A stretch of DNA of 64,000 bases from Rhodobacteraceae bacterium UBA6197 (lineage in GTDB: Bacteria; Pseudomonadota; Alphaproteobacteria; Rhodobacterales; Rhodobacteraceae), in the NCBI GenBank assembly GCA_002422085.1, contig DISZ01000001.1, positions 62,001-126,000 of the forward strand, written 5' to 3'. This document shows, piece after piece, positions 9,729 to 19,136 of the stretch. A program made the translations under genes and the position numbers. Under the pieces are notes generated by a model, which searched no databases, had not been told where the DNA came from, and saw nothing but the letters and a program-made list of their open reading frames with translations. Numbering within the stretch: the stretch's first letter is position 1; every line of letters begins with the position of its first letter.

Positions 9729-9742
9729 TTACCGCCGGCGCC

Positions 9743-10648
9743 CTAGCCCCAGACGTCGTCGAATTCGCGCCACTCGCCCTTGCTCATGCCCGAGGTTTCT
9801 TGCGTCACCGCCTCGCCGGCAAGCCGCCTGCGCAAGACCTCGACCGCCTTGCCCGACAGGTTCACCCCGCCCAGACGGTAATCCTCGAAAGCGCCATAGG
9901 CGAGCGGCACCCAGTCTTTCACGATCTGGCACATCGTTTCGGCATAGGCGCGGATTTCGTATTGCGCGTGGCTGTCGGCACGCAGCCGCAAGAAGTGGAA
10001 GAGGTTGTGCAGATCGCATTTCCAATACCACTGGGTATAGACGTTGGCGGGCAGGTTCATCCGCGCCAATTCGCGCGCAAGGCCCTTCTGACCGTCCTGA
10101 CTGAGCATGTCTTCGTAATGGTCATAGCTGCGCATCGCGTCTTCGCGCAGCAGGTCCAGCACACGGGCGGCCTCGTCGCCTTGCAGCACTTCGCCGCGGC
10201 CCTGATTGTTGATCGTCGATTGCGCCGCCAGATGTTCGGGCGCGGGAATGTAGAATTCGCGATCGAGGATCGAGTAGCGCGCCGAGTATTCGTTGACGTT
10301 GGCGGTGCGGTGGCGGATCCACTGGCGCGCGACGAACACCGGCAGCTTGACGTGGAACTTGACCTCGCACATCTCGAACGGGGTCGAGTGCCAGTGCCGC
10401 ATCAGATAGCGGATCAGGCCTTCGTCATTGGTCACCGCCTTGGTGCCGCGCCCGTAGGACACGCGGGCCGCCTGACAGATCGCGGCATCATCGCCCATAT
10501 AGTCGATGACCCGGACCAACCCGTGATCGAGCACCGGGTGCGCGGTATAAAGCTGCGCCTCCATTCCCGGCGCGGTGGCGCGCAGGGTGGGCTGGGTCTG
10601 GCTGCGGGCCTCGGCGATCTCTTGGGTTTGTTCGGGGGTAAGGGGCAT
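9743..10648 (-). CDS. thyX: FAD-dependent thymidylate synthase
   Basis: ThyX makes dTMP from dUMP using flavin and methylene-tetrahydrofolate, independently of ThyA and DHFR. The 301-residue protein carries the RHR motif (Arg112-His113-Arg114) followed by [12 protein letters not shown], the family signature, and a substrate-binding block near residue 260 ([11 protein letters not shown] region). CCGGAGAA precedes the ATG. A salvage thymidine kinase gene is also in this window (61721). Confidence 0.95.
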   Translation of the reverse strand: MPLTPEQTQEIAEARSQTQPTLRATAPGMEAQLYTAHPVLDHGLVRVIDYMGDDAAICQAARVSYGRGTKAVTNDEGLIRYLMRHWHSTPFEMCEVKFHVKLPVFVARQWIRHRTANVNEYSARYSILDREFYIPAPEHLAAQSTINNQGRGEVLQGDEAARVLDLLREDAMRSYDHYEDMLSQDGQKGLARELARMNLPANVYTQWYWKCDLHNLFHFLRLRADSHAQYEIRAYAETMCQIVKDWVPLAYGAFEDYRLGGVNLSGKAVEVLRRRLAGEAVTQETSGMSKGEWREFDDVWG

Positions 10649-10841
10649 GGCGTTCTCCGGGGCAATCGAATCGCGAGAACTATATCTGGGATAAGCGTTT
10701 CACGAAACAACGAGATACTGTGGCATAGGTGCAGAGTAGGCACAGGGCCGGCAAAACATGGGCTTTCGGGGTTAAACATTGACTTTTAGTCGCATTTTCT
10801 GCACTTTTTGGCCTGAGGCTGGTTCAGTGAAAGAAACAAAA

Positions 10842-11840
10842 ATGTCGAGATATGCCCTGCCGCTGGCGGCACTGCTTGCGTTGGCGTCCTGTGACGGGGC
10901 GGCGATCATCAAGGCCGGCACCCCGGATCCCGATCTGACGACAGAATTGCCGCCGGGAACGACAAACCCCACCGCCTCGCGCGGGATCAAGCGTTATGAG
11001 GCGGAGACCACGGATGGCAGCGGCTATGCGCAGGATTTCACCTATAACGCGGCCGCCGACACTTTCACCGTCGATAACCTCGCATTTGACGGCGACAACA
11101 CCTATACGCGGCTGACCGCACTGGGGGCGCTGAACCCCGGACCGTTCCGGGTTTACGAAGGCCCGGCAAGCACCCCCGACAGCGTTACCGGTGCTGCGAT
11201 CCCGCAATTCTTGCACCGCGCCATTCTGGGCACCAGCACCAGCGGCGAGGTCGAATTCGCAATCGTGCGGACCGGATCTTATGTGAACTATGGCTTTGGC
11301 GGTTTCGTTTACAGCCGCAAGGGCAAGGTCACTTTGCCGCTGCCCTCGACCGGGCAGGCCCGGTTCGAAGGAGACTATCTGGCGCTGCGCGACTTTACCG
11401 GCCGCAGCGGCATCGAATACGCCACCGGCGACATGACGGTCGATATCGACTTTGCCGACTTCAACGACGGCCGCGCGGTCAAGGGATCGGTCAGCAACCG
11501 CAAGGTCTATGACGTCAACGGCACCGATATCACCGCGCAAGTGGTGGCCGGGATGCAGGATACCTTTGACAACCCGGCCATCTCTGTTCTGCCGACGCTG
11601 GTCTTTGCGGTCGGGCCGGGCCATGTCGACAACGCCGGCGAAATCGCGGGTGATCTGGCCAGCCATGTGCGCAACGGCGACGGGCAGGACGAGCTTTACG
11701 AAAGCGGCAACTATTACGCGCTGCTGTCGGGCGAGGGCGTGGACGAGGTGGTGGGGATCATCGTCGTGACGGCCGAAGATGCGCGCTACAAGAACGTCAC
11801 CGTGCGCGAAACCGGCGGTTTCATCCTGACCCGCCCCTAA
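10842..11840 (+). CDS. surface-lipoprotein candidate, TbpB/Slam-substrate-like beta-barrel
   Basis: A 332-residue lipoprotein with a short signal peptide ending in the lipobox LASC (Cys17). After a flexible Thr/Pro-rich linker (about 30-50), the protein is almost entirely short beta-strands. The C-terminal half (about 130-330) has alternating glycine/aromatic patterns such as GFGGFVYSRKG, RFEGDYLALRDF and GDMTVDIDFADF, resembling the small lipocalin-like barrels of transferrin-binding-protein-type surface lipoproteins. The stop lies 3 nt before the start of a Slam-like translocon gene, which makes it a probable client. The start at 10842 was chosen for the signal peptide; a TTGACT box lies at 10779. 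The ligand is unknown. Confidence 0.75.
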   Translation: MSRYALPLAALLALASCDGAAIIKAGTPDPDLTTELPPGTTNPTASRGIKRYEAETTDGSGYAQDFTYNAAADTFTVDNLAFDGDNTYTRLTALGALNPGPFRVYEGPASTPDSVTGAAIPQFLHRAILGTSTSGEVEFAIVRTGSYVNYGFGGFVYSRKGKVTLPLPSTGQARFEGDYLALRDFTGRSGIEYATGDMTVDIDFADFNDGRAVKGSVSNRKVYDVNGTDITAQVVAGMQDTFDNPAISVLPTLVFAVGPGHVDNAGEIAGDLASHVRNGDGQDELYESGNYYALLSGEGVDEVVGIIVVTAEDARYKNVTVRETGGFILTRP

Positions 11841-11843
11841 GCG

Positions 11844-13193
11844 ATGCATCGGCTTTTTGCCATGTCGATACTGCTGGCGGTGCTGCTGGCCGGAGCCTTG
11901 CGCGCCGAGCCGGTAGTGCTGGGGCCGCAGGATCTGCGCCGCACCGGCGAGATCGCGCTGCAATCGGGCAAGCCCGGCGCGGCGCTGGCGATCGCAAACG
12001 CGCTGCTGGGCCGCGACCCGCTGGACTGGAACGCGCTGTTGCTGAAATCGCGCGCGGCGCGGGATCTGGGCGATTATGCAACCGCGCGCGCGGCGGCCAG
12101 AGCGGCCTGGCGCAGCGCGCAAACCCCGGCCCAGCGCTATGCCGCGGCGCTGGCGCGGGCGCAGGCCGACGCCTCGGACAACCGCCGCACTGCCGCGCAA
12201 TTCTGGCTGCGGCGCGCAATTCAGGTGGCGCCGGACGACCGCGCCCGGCAGCTTGCCACGCGCGACTTTCGCTATGTGCGCGCCCGCAACCCATGGCAGT
12301 TTTCGGTAAACGCGGGGCTGGCGCCCTCGTCCAACATCAATGGCGGCAGCTCGTCCGATGTGTTGATGCTGGGCGCGATCCCGCTGGAATTATCGCCTGA
12401 TGCCAAGGCGTTATCGGGTCTTGAAGGGCGGCTGACGCTGACCGCCGGGCGCCGGATCTGGGAAACCGCACGCAGTGTGACGGAACTTGGCGCGCGTCTT
12501 TCGGGCCGCGCCTACCGGCTGTCGGACAGCGCCCGCGCCAAGGCGCCGATGGCGCAGGCCAGCGACTATGCATACGGCGAGCTTGAAACCTACGCGCTGC
12601 ACAAACGCCGCACCAGCGACGGCGGCGAGGTCGAGACGCGGCTGACGCTGGGGCGCAACTGGTATGGCGGCAGCCCATTGTCGAACTATGTGCAGGCCGA
12701 TCTGAGCCGCAGCTTTACGCTGTCGAACCGGTCGGTCGTGCAACTGCGCGGCGGGGTTGAGCGGCAGTGGCGACTGGATCAAAGCGCGCGCTCGGCCAAT
12801 GTGGTCTCGACCGGGTTTGGCTATCAAAAGGCCTTTGCGACGGGGCGGTTGAGCCTCGATCTGGACTGGCGGCGGGTGCTTTCGGACTCGATCAGCATCG
12901 ACCATTCCGCGGCGGGGGTGACGCTGGGCTACGGCTTTGGCAAACCGGTGCTGGGGGCCGAGGTCACCGCCTATCTGAGCCTGGACCTGAGCGACTTTGG
13001 CGCCTCGCCCTATGCGGTGGGCGGTCGGCAGGACCGCCGCAGCGAGGCCGGGGTGTCGCTGTTTTTCCGCGACTTCGACTATCTGGGTTTTGCCCCGGAA
13101 CTGGGCCTGCGCGCCAGCCGCACCGAGTCCAACATCAGCCTCTATGACAGCCACGATCTGGGGCTGACGCTGGGATTCCGGTCGGCCTTCTAG
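11844..13193 (+). CDS. Slam-like outer-membrane protein (surface lipoprotein assembly modifier, DUF560 type)
   Basis: The 449-residue protein has a signal peptide (to about residue 21), then an alpha-helical TPR-like region (about 25-145) and a C-terminal beta-barrel (about 150-449). The barrel begins with NAGLAPSSNING, the transition characteristic of Slam/DUF560 proteins, and ends in an aromatic terminal strand (TLGFRSAF) suited to BAM insertion. Slams move specific lipoproteins to the cell surface. The gap of only 3 nt from the preceding lipoprotein argues for an exporter-cargo pair. Confidence is high for the architecture and moderate for the function. Confidence 0.78.
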   Translation: MHRLFAMSILLAVLLAGALRAEPVVLGPQDLRRTGEIALQSGKPGAALAIANALLGRDPLDWNALLLKSRAARDLGDYATARAAARAAWRSAQTPAQRYAAALARAQADASDNRRTAAQFWLRRAIQVAPDDRARQLATRDFRYVRARNPWQFSVNAGLAPSSNINGGSSSDVLMLGAIPLELSPDAKALSGLEGRLTLTAGRRIWETARSVTELGARLSGRAYRLSDSARAKAPMAQASDYAYGELETYALHKRRTSDGGEVETRLTLGRNWYGGSPLSNYVQADLSRSFTLSNRSVVQLRGGVERQWRLDQSARSANVVSTGFGYQKAFATGRLSLDLDWRRVLSDSISIDHSAAGVTLGYGFGKPVLGAEVTAYLSLDLSDFGASPYAVGGRQDRRSEAGVSLFFRDFDYLGFAPELGLRASRTESNISLYDSHDLGLTLGFRSAF

Positions 13194-13240
13194 GCGATCG
13201 CGCCGCGCGGTGCTATGATGCCCCGAACGATGGAGGATTT

Positions 13241-13672
13241 GTGGTGAAGCTGAAGTACTTGCATACGATGGTCCGGGTGCTGGACCTGGAAAAATCCATG
13301 GCCTTCTACCGGCTTCTGGGCCTTGAAGAAACGCGGCGGATCGATTCGGAAGCGGGCCGTTACACGCTGATCTTCATGGCGCCGCCGGGCGACGAAGACT
13401 GCCCGCTCGAACTGACGTTCAATTGGGACGGCGATGCGGGCCTGCCCTCCGACAGCCGCCATTTCGGCCATCTGGCCTATGGCACCGACGACATCCATGC
13501 GCTCTGCACGCATCTGGCAGAGAATGGCGTGACCATCAATCGCCCGCCCCGCGACGGTCGAATGGCTTTTGTGCGCAGCCCCGACAACATCTCGATCGAG
13601 CTGTTGCAAATTGGCGATGCCCTGACCCCGGCTGAACCCTGGCTCAGCATGGAAAGCTCCGGTCACTGGTAA
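13241..13672 (+). CDS. gloA: lactoylglutathione lyase / glyoxalase-fold protein
   Basis: A 143-residue single VOC-fold protein of glyoxalase I size. The first beta-alpha module begins LKYLHTMVRVLDLEKSMAFY and the second begins FGHLAYGTDDI. Likely metal ligands are His8, a Glu near residue 59 (PLELTFNW), His78 and a Glu near 122 (ISIELLQ), matching the glyoxalase I pattern. Glyoxalase I converts the methylglyoxal-glutathione adduct to lactoylglutathione. Translation starts at GTG behind TGGAGG. Confidence 0.82.
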   Translation: MVKLKYLHTMVRVLDLEKSMAFYRLLGLEETRRIDSEAGRYTLIFMAPPGDEDCPLELTFNWDGDAGLPSDSRHFGHLAYGTDDIHALCTHLAENGVTINRPPRDGRMAFVRSPDNISIELLQIGDALTPAEPWLSMESSGHW

Positions 13673-13733
13673 GACCCGTCAAGACCCGCGCCGCCGGACG
13701 CGCGGCGCATCTGCGCCCTGCCCTGCCCGCCCG

Positions 13734-13766
13734 TTTCATCTTCGTCAAAATATCCTCGGGGGGGCG
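13734..13766 (-). repeat. dispersed intergenic repeat, copy 2
   Basis: TTTCATCTTCGTCAAAATATCC followed by a G run. Read on the minus strand it is GGATATTTTGACGAAGATGAAA, matching the second half of copy 1 at 711-731. It lies in the convergent gap between gloA and ldtR (13673-13850), where I see no gene. Confidence 0.6.
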
Positions 13767-13850
13767 CCGCTCAGACCTGAGCGGCGTGGGGGGCAGACAG
13801 CCCCCCTTTCGGGGCGCTCCAGCCGGTCGTTTCTGGCACGACGGTGCCAC

Positions 13851-14348
13851 CTAGTAGATATAGCGGATCTGGTCGGTCCAGTAGCGCTCCATCCGGCGCA
13901 ACATCTGGTTCACCTCTTCCATCCCTTCAAGACCGATGATCCCACGCCCCTCCATCCCAGCGGCATGGCGCGCGAACAGCTCTGAGACGGCATCGCGCAG
14001 GCTGCGCCCTTTCGGCGTCAACCTGACCCGCACCGAGCGCCGGTCAATCTCGCAGCGCTGGTGGTGCATGTAGCCGGTCTCGACCAGCTTCTTGAGGTTG
14101 TAGGACACGTTCGAGCCCTGGTAATAGCCGCGCGTTTTCAGCTCGCCCGCCGTCACCTCATGTTCGCCGACATTGAACAGCAGCAGCGCCTGCACCGCGT
14201 TGATTTCCAGAATGCCCAATCGCTCGAATTCATCCTTGATCACATCCAGCAGCAATCGGTGCAACCGTTCCACCAGTGCCAGACTATCAAGGTAGCCTGC
14301 CATGATCCCGGCCTTCGGGGCTTCCATCAAAGGGGTCTGCAAAGTCAT
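13851..14348 (-). CDS. ldtR: MarR-family regulator, LdtR type
   Basis: LdtR is an alphaproteobacterial MarR-family regulator of L,D-transpeptidase and envelope stress genes. The 165-residue protein has long N-terminal dimerisation helices, a winged helix with recognition segment YYQGSNVSYNLKKLVETGY, and the wing CEIDRRSVRVRLTPKG (about residues 75-115). The extended C-terminus ends RYWTDQIRYIY. Nothing in the neighbourhood encodes an L,D-transpeptidase, so the targets are elsewhere. Confidence 0.85.
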   Translation of the reverse strand: MTLQTPLMEAPKAGIMAGYLDSLALVERLHRLLLDVIKDEFERLGILEINAVQALLLFNVGEHEVTAGELKTRGYYQGSNVSYNLKKLVETGYMHHQRCEIDRRSVRVRLTPKGRSLRDAVSELFARHAAGMEGRGIIGLEGMEEVNQMLRRMERYWTDQIRYIY

Positions 14349-14450
14349 TCGTTTCTCCGCCTAGTCGCTGCCCGATTGCGATCCTGGCGGAGAAATCCGA
14401 AATTTCAGTTAATCAGAACAAATAAAGATCAAAACAACGACAAATCAGGA

Positions 14451-14723
14451 TCAATGCGGCGCATTGTGCAGCCGCGCAAAGGCGCTGATCCGCGTCAGCA
14501 GGCCCAGATAGGGTGCCGGCGTGGGGTGGGTTCCCGTGATCCAGGTATAGATTTCCTGATCGTTTTCACCAAGCAAGCGGTCATAAAGCGCCAGTTCGGG
14601 CGCGGATAGCTCGGCCAGATGCAGATCGGCGAAGGGGCCGAGGATCAGGTCCATCTCTTTCATCCCGCGCCGCCAGCTGCGCATCGTCATGCGTTTGAGC
14701 CCCGCTTCCGCCGTCTCTGTCAT
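14451..14723 (-). CDS. sdhE: FAD assembly factor SdhE
   Basis: SdhE (SDHAF2 in mitochondria) promotes covalent FAD attachment to the succinate dehydrogenase flavoprotein. The 90-residue protein has the required RGxxE motif (Arg19-Gly20-Met-Lys-Glu23), the helical bundle, and the DRLLGENDQEIYTWITG core. The start at 14723 has an AAAGAGG ribosome site. It lies alone between two regulators. Confidence 0.88.
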   Translation of the reverse strand: MTETAEAGLKRMTMRSWRRGMKEMDLILGPFADLHLAELSAPELALYDRLLGENDQEIYTWITGTHPTPAPYLGLLTRISAFARLHNAPH

Positions 14724-14821
14724 GCCGCCTCTTTCCGCGCCCTCGGGCGCATATCCACACCGCGCGCCACAAGGCGCATCTTCACACCGCGTCACACCGC
14801 GCCCGCAGGCGCCGCCAGACC

Positions 14822-15244
14822 CTATCGTGCGCCCTTCGGCCGGTCGACAGCGTCTTGCGTCGAAAGCCGTGCCTCGAGCCGCTCGAGCCGCCCATCCAGC
14901 CCCGAAAGCCCCGCCCTGAGCGCCCGCACCTCGGCCAGGATCGCCGTGCCGGTCAATGGCGCCCGCGTGGTCTGCGGCCCCGTAAGCCCGTCACCTTCGC
15001 CGGTCAACAGCCACATCAACGAAACATTGAGCATCCCCGCCAGCATTTGCAGCCGGTTCGCGCGCGGATCGGCCGCATCGCCCTCCCAGGCCTGCAGCGT
15101 GGTCAGGCGCACCCCCAGACGGCGCGCCAGCGCTTCCTGGGTCATGCCCGCCGCTTCGCGCGCACCCTCAAGACGGTCGCCAAAGGTCGCGGCTTCGGCA
15201 CTGAACCAACCGGCTGAGGTTTCCGCATCCGATTTCTCATCCAT
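14822..15244 (-). CDS. XRE-family transcriptional regulator
   Basis: A 140-residue regulator with one XRE helix-turn-helix (about residues 20-75: GDRLEGAREAAGMTQEALARRLG, recognition helix TTLQAWEGDAADP). A leucine-heptad C-terminus (about 95-130) probably forms a coiled coil. The ATG at 15244 follows GAGGAG by 7 nt. It is divergent from the aminotransferase at 15329 with an 84-nt gap, so it could regulate that gene or itself. Confidence 0.82.
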   Translation of the reverse strand: MDEKSDAETSAGWFSAEAATFGDRLEGAREAAGMTQEALARRLGVRLTTLQAWEGDAADPRANRLQMLAGMLNVSLMWLLTGEGDGLTGPQTTRAPLTGTAILAEVRALRAGLSGLDGRLERLEARLSTQDAVDRPKGAR

Positions 15245-15289
15245 CGCATTCTCCTCTTCAGGCTTGATCGCCCGGCGCACCCACCCTAA

Positions 15290-16531
<1,242 letters not shown>

Positions 16532-16562
16532 TGACCGCAAAAGCGGTCGAACAGGGGGCACC

Positions 16563-16985
16563 ATGGCAGGCGATCTGCCCGAGTATTATTTCCGCATACG
16601 CGAAAACGGCGCTGCGGTGTTTCGGGTCGATACCGAGAACCGCCAGCGCCGGATCGAGATGGACCAGATCGCCCTGGTCAACGTCAAGAACGGCGAGATC
16701 AAGCCGCATGGCGATCGCGCCCTGTCCGAGGCCGACCTGACCGAGATCCGCCGCTGGCTGGAACGGCGCGTCGCGCTTTTGGCGCTGCGCGACATCGACG
16801 ACATCCACCGGACGGTGGATCACCTGAACCTGACCACGCAATGGGCGCAATCGAAGGCCAGCGAAGCGCAACTGGAAGAGGTCACCGACACGCTGTTGCT
16901 GGCCATGCATGATCTGCGCACGGTTCTGGTGCGCAAAAAGGCCGAATGGCTGATGAAGGGCCAACCCGAGCCCGAGGACGACTAG
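16563..16985 (+). CDS. hypothetical protein conserved in Rhodobacterales
   Basis: A 140-residue cytosolic protein that I cannot assign. The N-terminal 55 residues look like a small beta-domain (YYFRIRENGAAVFRVDT, then MDQIALVNVKNGEIKP). The rest is helical, with a coiled-coil-like stretch (LERRVALLALRDIDDI onward) and an acidic C-terminus. An AGGGGG before the ATG supports the start. It is 31 nt behind the aminotransferase and may be cotranscribed. Confidence 0.75.
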   Translation: MAGDLPEYYFRIRENGAAVFRVDTENRQRRIEMDQIALVNVKNGEIKPHGDRALSEADLTEIRRWLERRVALLALRDIDDIHRTVDHLNLTTQWAQSKASEAQLEEVTDTLLLAMHDLRTVLVRKKAEWLMKGQPEPEDD

Positions 16986-17049
16986 CCCCCGCCCGGCACC
17001 ACGCGGGTGCCGCCCCGTCCCCCGCTCCCGGACGACCCAGACCGCGCGG

Positions 17050-17267
17050 CGATCTCGCTGCGACCGATCTCGCTGCGACCGATCTCACTGCGACCGATCT
17101 CACTGCGGCCAATCTCATTGCGGACGAACTGGCGCGGCCAATCTCATTGCGACCGAACTGGCACGACCGATCTCACTGCGGCCAATCTCATTGCGGACGA
17201 TCTCATTGCGGACGAACTGGCGCGGCCAATCTCATTGCGACCGATGTCAGTGCCACCGAACTGGCAG
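17050..17267 (+). repeat. 15-nt minisatellite, pentapeptide-like
   Basis: About fourteen diverged copies of GCGACCGATCTCACT stand in tandem. A larger block (GCGGCCAATCTCATTGCGG and onward, about 52 nt) occurs twice. The array starts 64 nt after the stop of the 16563 gene. In one frame the unit reads A-T-D-L-A/T, the A(D/N)LXX pentapeptide-repeat pattern, but frameshifts break it and I see no start with a ribosome site. The rest of the 446-nt gap before the MATE gene holds only the repeat at 17309. Confidence 0.85.
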
Positions 17268-17308
17268 CCCCCGAGCTTCGCGCAAGCTCCCGGCCTCCTC
17301 CCCAGCCC

Positions 17309-17370
17309 CTTCATCTTCGCTGAAATATCCCGGGGTGAGCGCGGCACGCGCGAGGGGCAGCGCCCCTGCC
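17309..17370 (+). repeat. left arm of 62-bp inverted repeat flanking the MATE gene
   Basis: CTTCATCTTCGCTGAAATATCC followed by a GGGGTGAGCGCGGCACGCGC block. Its reverse complement occurs at 18877-18938 with only a few mismatches. The first third belongs to the dispersed repeat family seen at 711 and 13734. Confidence 0.8.
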
Positions 17371-17431
17371 CTTCGCTCCCGGCCCACCGCGCCCGGCCCA
17401 CCGCATCCAGCCCACCGCGCCCGGCCCGCAG

Positions 17432-18784
17432 CTAGCCCCGACCGCGCCAGAACCGCGTCATCAGCAGCACGCTGGCCAGCGCCAGTCCGACCACCAACCC
17501 CAACCACAGCCCGATCCCGCCCATTCCCAGCGGAAAGGCCAGCACATAGCTGGTCGGGATCCCGACCACCCAGTAGCTGAACGAGGCCAGCCACATCGGC
17601 ACAGCGGTATCTTGCACCCCGCGCAACAGCCCCAGCGCCATCGCCTGCGTCGCGTCAAAGACCTGAAACAGCGCCGCCACGGTCAAGAGCCGGGCGGCGA
17701 AAACCACGATCCCGGCGCTTTCAGGCTTGCTCAGGTCCAGAAACAGCCCGACCAGAAACTCGGTCGCGGTCAGGAACACCACCACCGTCAGCAGCGCGAA
17801 CCCCAGGCTCAGCGCCACCGCCACCAGTGCGGCATCGCGCAGCCGCACCTCGTCTCTGGCCCCCATCGCGCGACCGACCCGCACCGTTGCCGCGTTCGAC
17901 AAGCCCAGATGCACCATGAACGACAGCGCCGTGATCTCAAGCGCGATGCCATGCGCGGCGAGCGCCTCGGTGCCGATCCAGCCCATCATCAGCGCCGAGG
18001 CCTGAAACAGCCCGCCCTCGGCCAGCCCGGTCAGCCCGATGGGCCAGCCCAGCGCGAAAACCTGCCGGAACGCCGGCCAGTCGGGGCGCCAGAACCGCTG
18101 GAACAGGTGGAAATGGCGCAAACCCGGGATCCAGCCCGCGTAGATTGCCAGCGCCACCGCCGTCAGCGTCTGACACACGAGGCTGGCCACGGCCGCGCCG
18201 CGCACGCCCATCTCGGGCGCGCCCCAGTTGCCAAAGATCAGCGCCCAGTTGAGCACCCCGTTCAGCACCACCGCCGCCAGCGTCACCCAAAGCACGACCT
18301 GCGTGCGTTCGTTCGCCGCCAGATAGCTTTTGAGCACCATCACCAGAAGCGCCGGGATCATCCCGAAGCCGGCGATGCGCAGATAGTCTTGCGCCAGCGC
18401 CGCCACCTCGGGCGTTTGTCCCAGTGCCAACAGGATCGATCCTGACCACCACATCACCGGCAAGACCAGCGCCCCGTAAAGAATGGACAGCCACAGCCCC
18501 ATCCGCGTGTCGCGACGCACCTGCGCCTCGTCGCCGCGCCCCAGCGCCCCCGCGACCATGCCCATCACGCCGATCGCGAACCCCGAGCCCAGAATGAACA
18601 CGATGAAGAACCCCGAGGCCCCCAGCACCACCGAGGCCAGTTCGGTCACCCCATACCAGCCCAGCATGACGGTATCGGTGACATGCAGCAGCATCTGCGC
18701 CAAGTGGCTGCCGATCAGCGGCAGCCCAAGGCTCAGCGTGGCGCGGATATGAGAGGCGGTGGTTAGACGATCTGTCGCGGTCAT
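17432..18784 (-). CDS. MATE family efflux transporter
   Basis: A twelve-helix inner-membrane exporter of the multidrug and toxic compound extrusion family (NorM-like), which uses Na+ or H+ gradients to expel cationic compounds. The protein (about 450 residues) shows the two homologous six-helix halves. The N-lobe opens with GLPLIGSHLAQMLLHVTDTV, and the second half opens with GWPIGLTGLAEGGLFQASAL near residue 245. The start at 18784 places the first helix normally; no strong ribosome site precedes it, and an upstream in-frame start at 18844 is possible. The gene is bracketed by inverted 62-bp repeats. Confidence 0.88.
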   Translation of the reverse strand: MTATDRLTTASHIRATLSLGLPLIGSHLAQMLLHVTDTVMLGWYGVTELASVVLGASGFFIVFILGSGFAIGVMGMVAGALGRGDEAQVRRDTRMGLWLSILYGALVLPVMWWSGSILLALGQTPEVAALAQDYLRIAGFGMIPALLVMVLKSYLAANERTQVVLWVTLAAVVLNGVLNWALIFGNWGAPEMGVRGAAVASLVCQTLTAVALAIYAGWIPGLRHFHLFQRFWRPDWPAFRQVFALGWPIGLTGLAEGGLFQASALMMGWIGTEALAAHGIALEITALSFMVHLGLSNAATVRVGRAMGARDEVRLRDAALVAVALSLGFALLTVVVFLTATEFLVGLFLDLSKPESAGIVVFAARLLTVAALFQVFDATQAMALGLLRGVQDTAVPMWLASFSYWVVGIPTSYVLAFPLGMGGIGLWLGLVVGLALASVLLMTRFWRGRG

Positions 18785-18876
18785 GGCGACAGGATTACGC
18801 GGCTTGCCCGACCGCGGCAAGGTGTCGCGCGGGATCTTGGTCACCGGGGAGGTTGGGCAACATGGGCGGGGGGAAA

Positions 18877-18938
18877 GGGGCGCTGCCCCTCGCGCGTGCC
18901 GCGCTCACCCCGGGATATTTCAGCGAAGTTGAAAGGGG
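18877..18938 (-). repeat. right arm of 62-bp inverted repeat flanking the MATE gene
   Basis: GGGGCGCTGCCCCTCGCGCG through GGATATTTCAGCGAAGTTGAA. It is the reverse complement of 17309-17370 apart from a GATGAAG to GTTGAAA change at the end. The two arms are about 1.5 kb apart with the MATE gene between them. Confidence 0.8.
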
Positions 18939-18949
18939 GAATGAAGGGG

Positions 18950-19130
18950 TGAGGGAAGGTTAGGGGTGAGGGGAACGGGCGGCGGGCAGGAGGGGGTGGC
19001 GGAGTGATGGGGCGGCGGGGAGGTGGCGCGACGGGGCGGCGGGGTGAGGCGACGGGGGGGCGGGGTGGCGGCGGGGCGGCGGGTGGCGGGGTGATGGGGC
19101 GGCGGGATGGCGGCGGGGTGGCCCCGCTCG
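18950..19130. repeat. G-rich low-complexity tract 3' of cytochrome b561
   Basis: Imperfect repeats of GGCGGCGGGGTGATGGGGCG-like units fill the space up to the stop of the cytochrome b561 gene. There is no coding signal: all frames are Gly/Arg-rich shadows. Together with the repeat at 18877 this accounts for the 352-nt gap between the MATE gene and the cytochrome. Confidence 0.65.
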
Positions 19131-19136
19131 AGAGCG

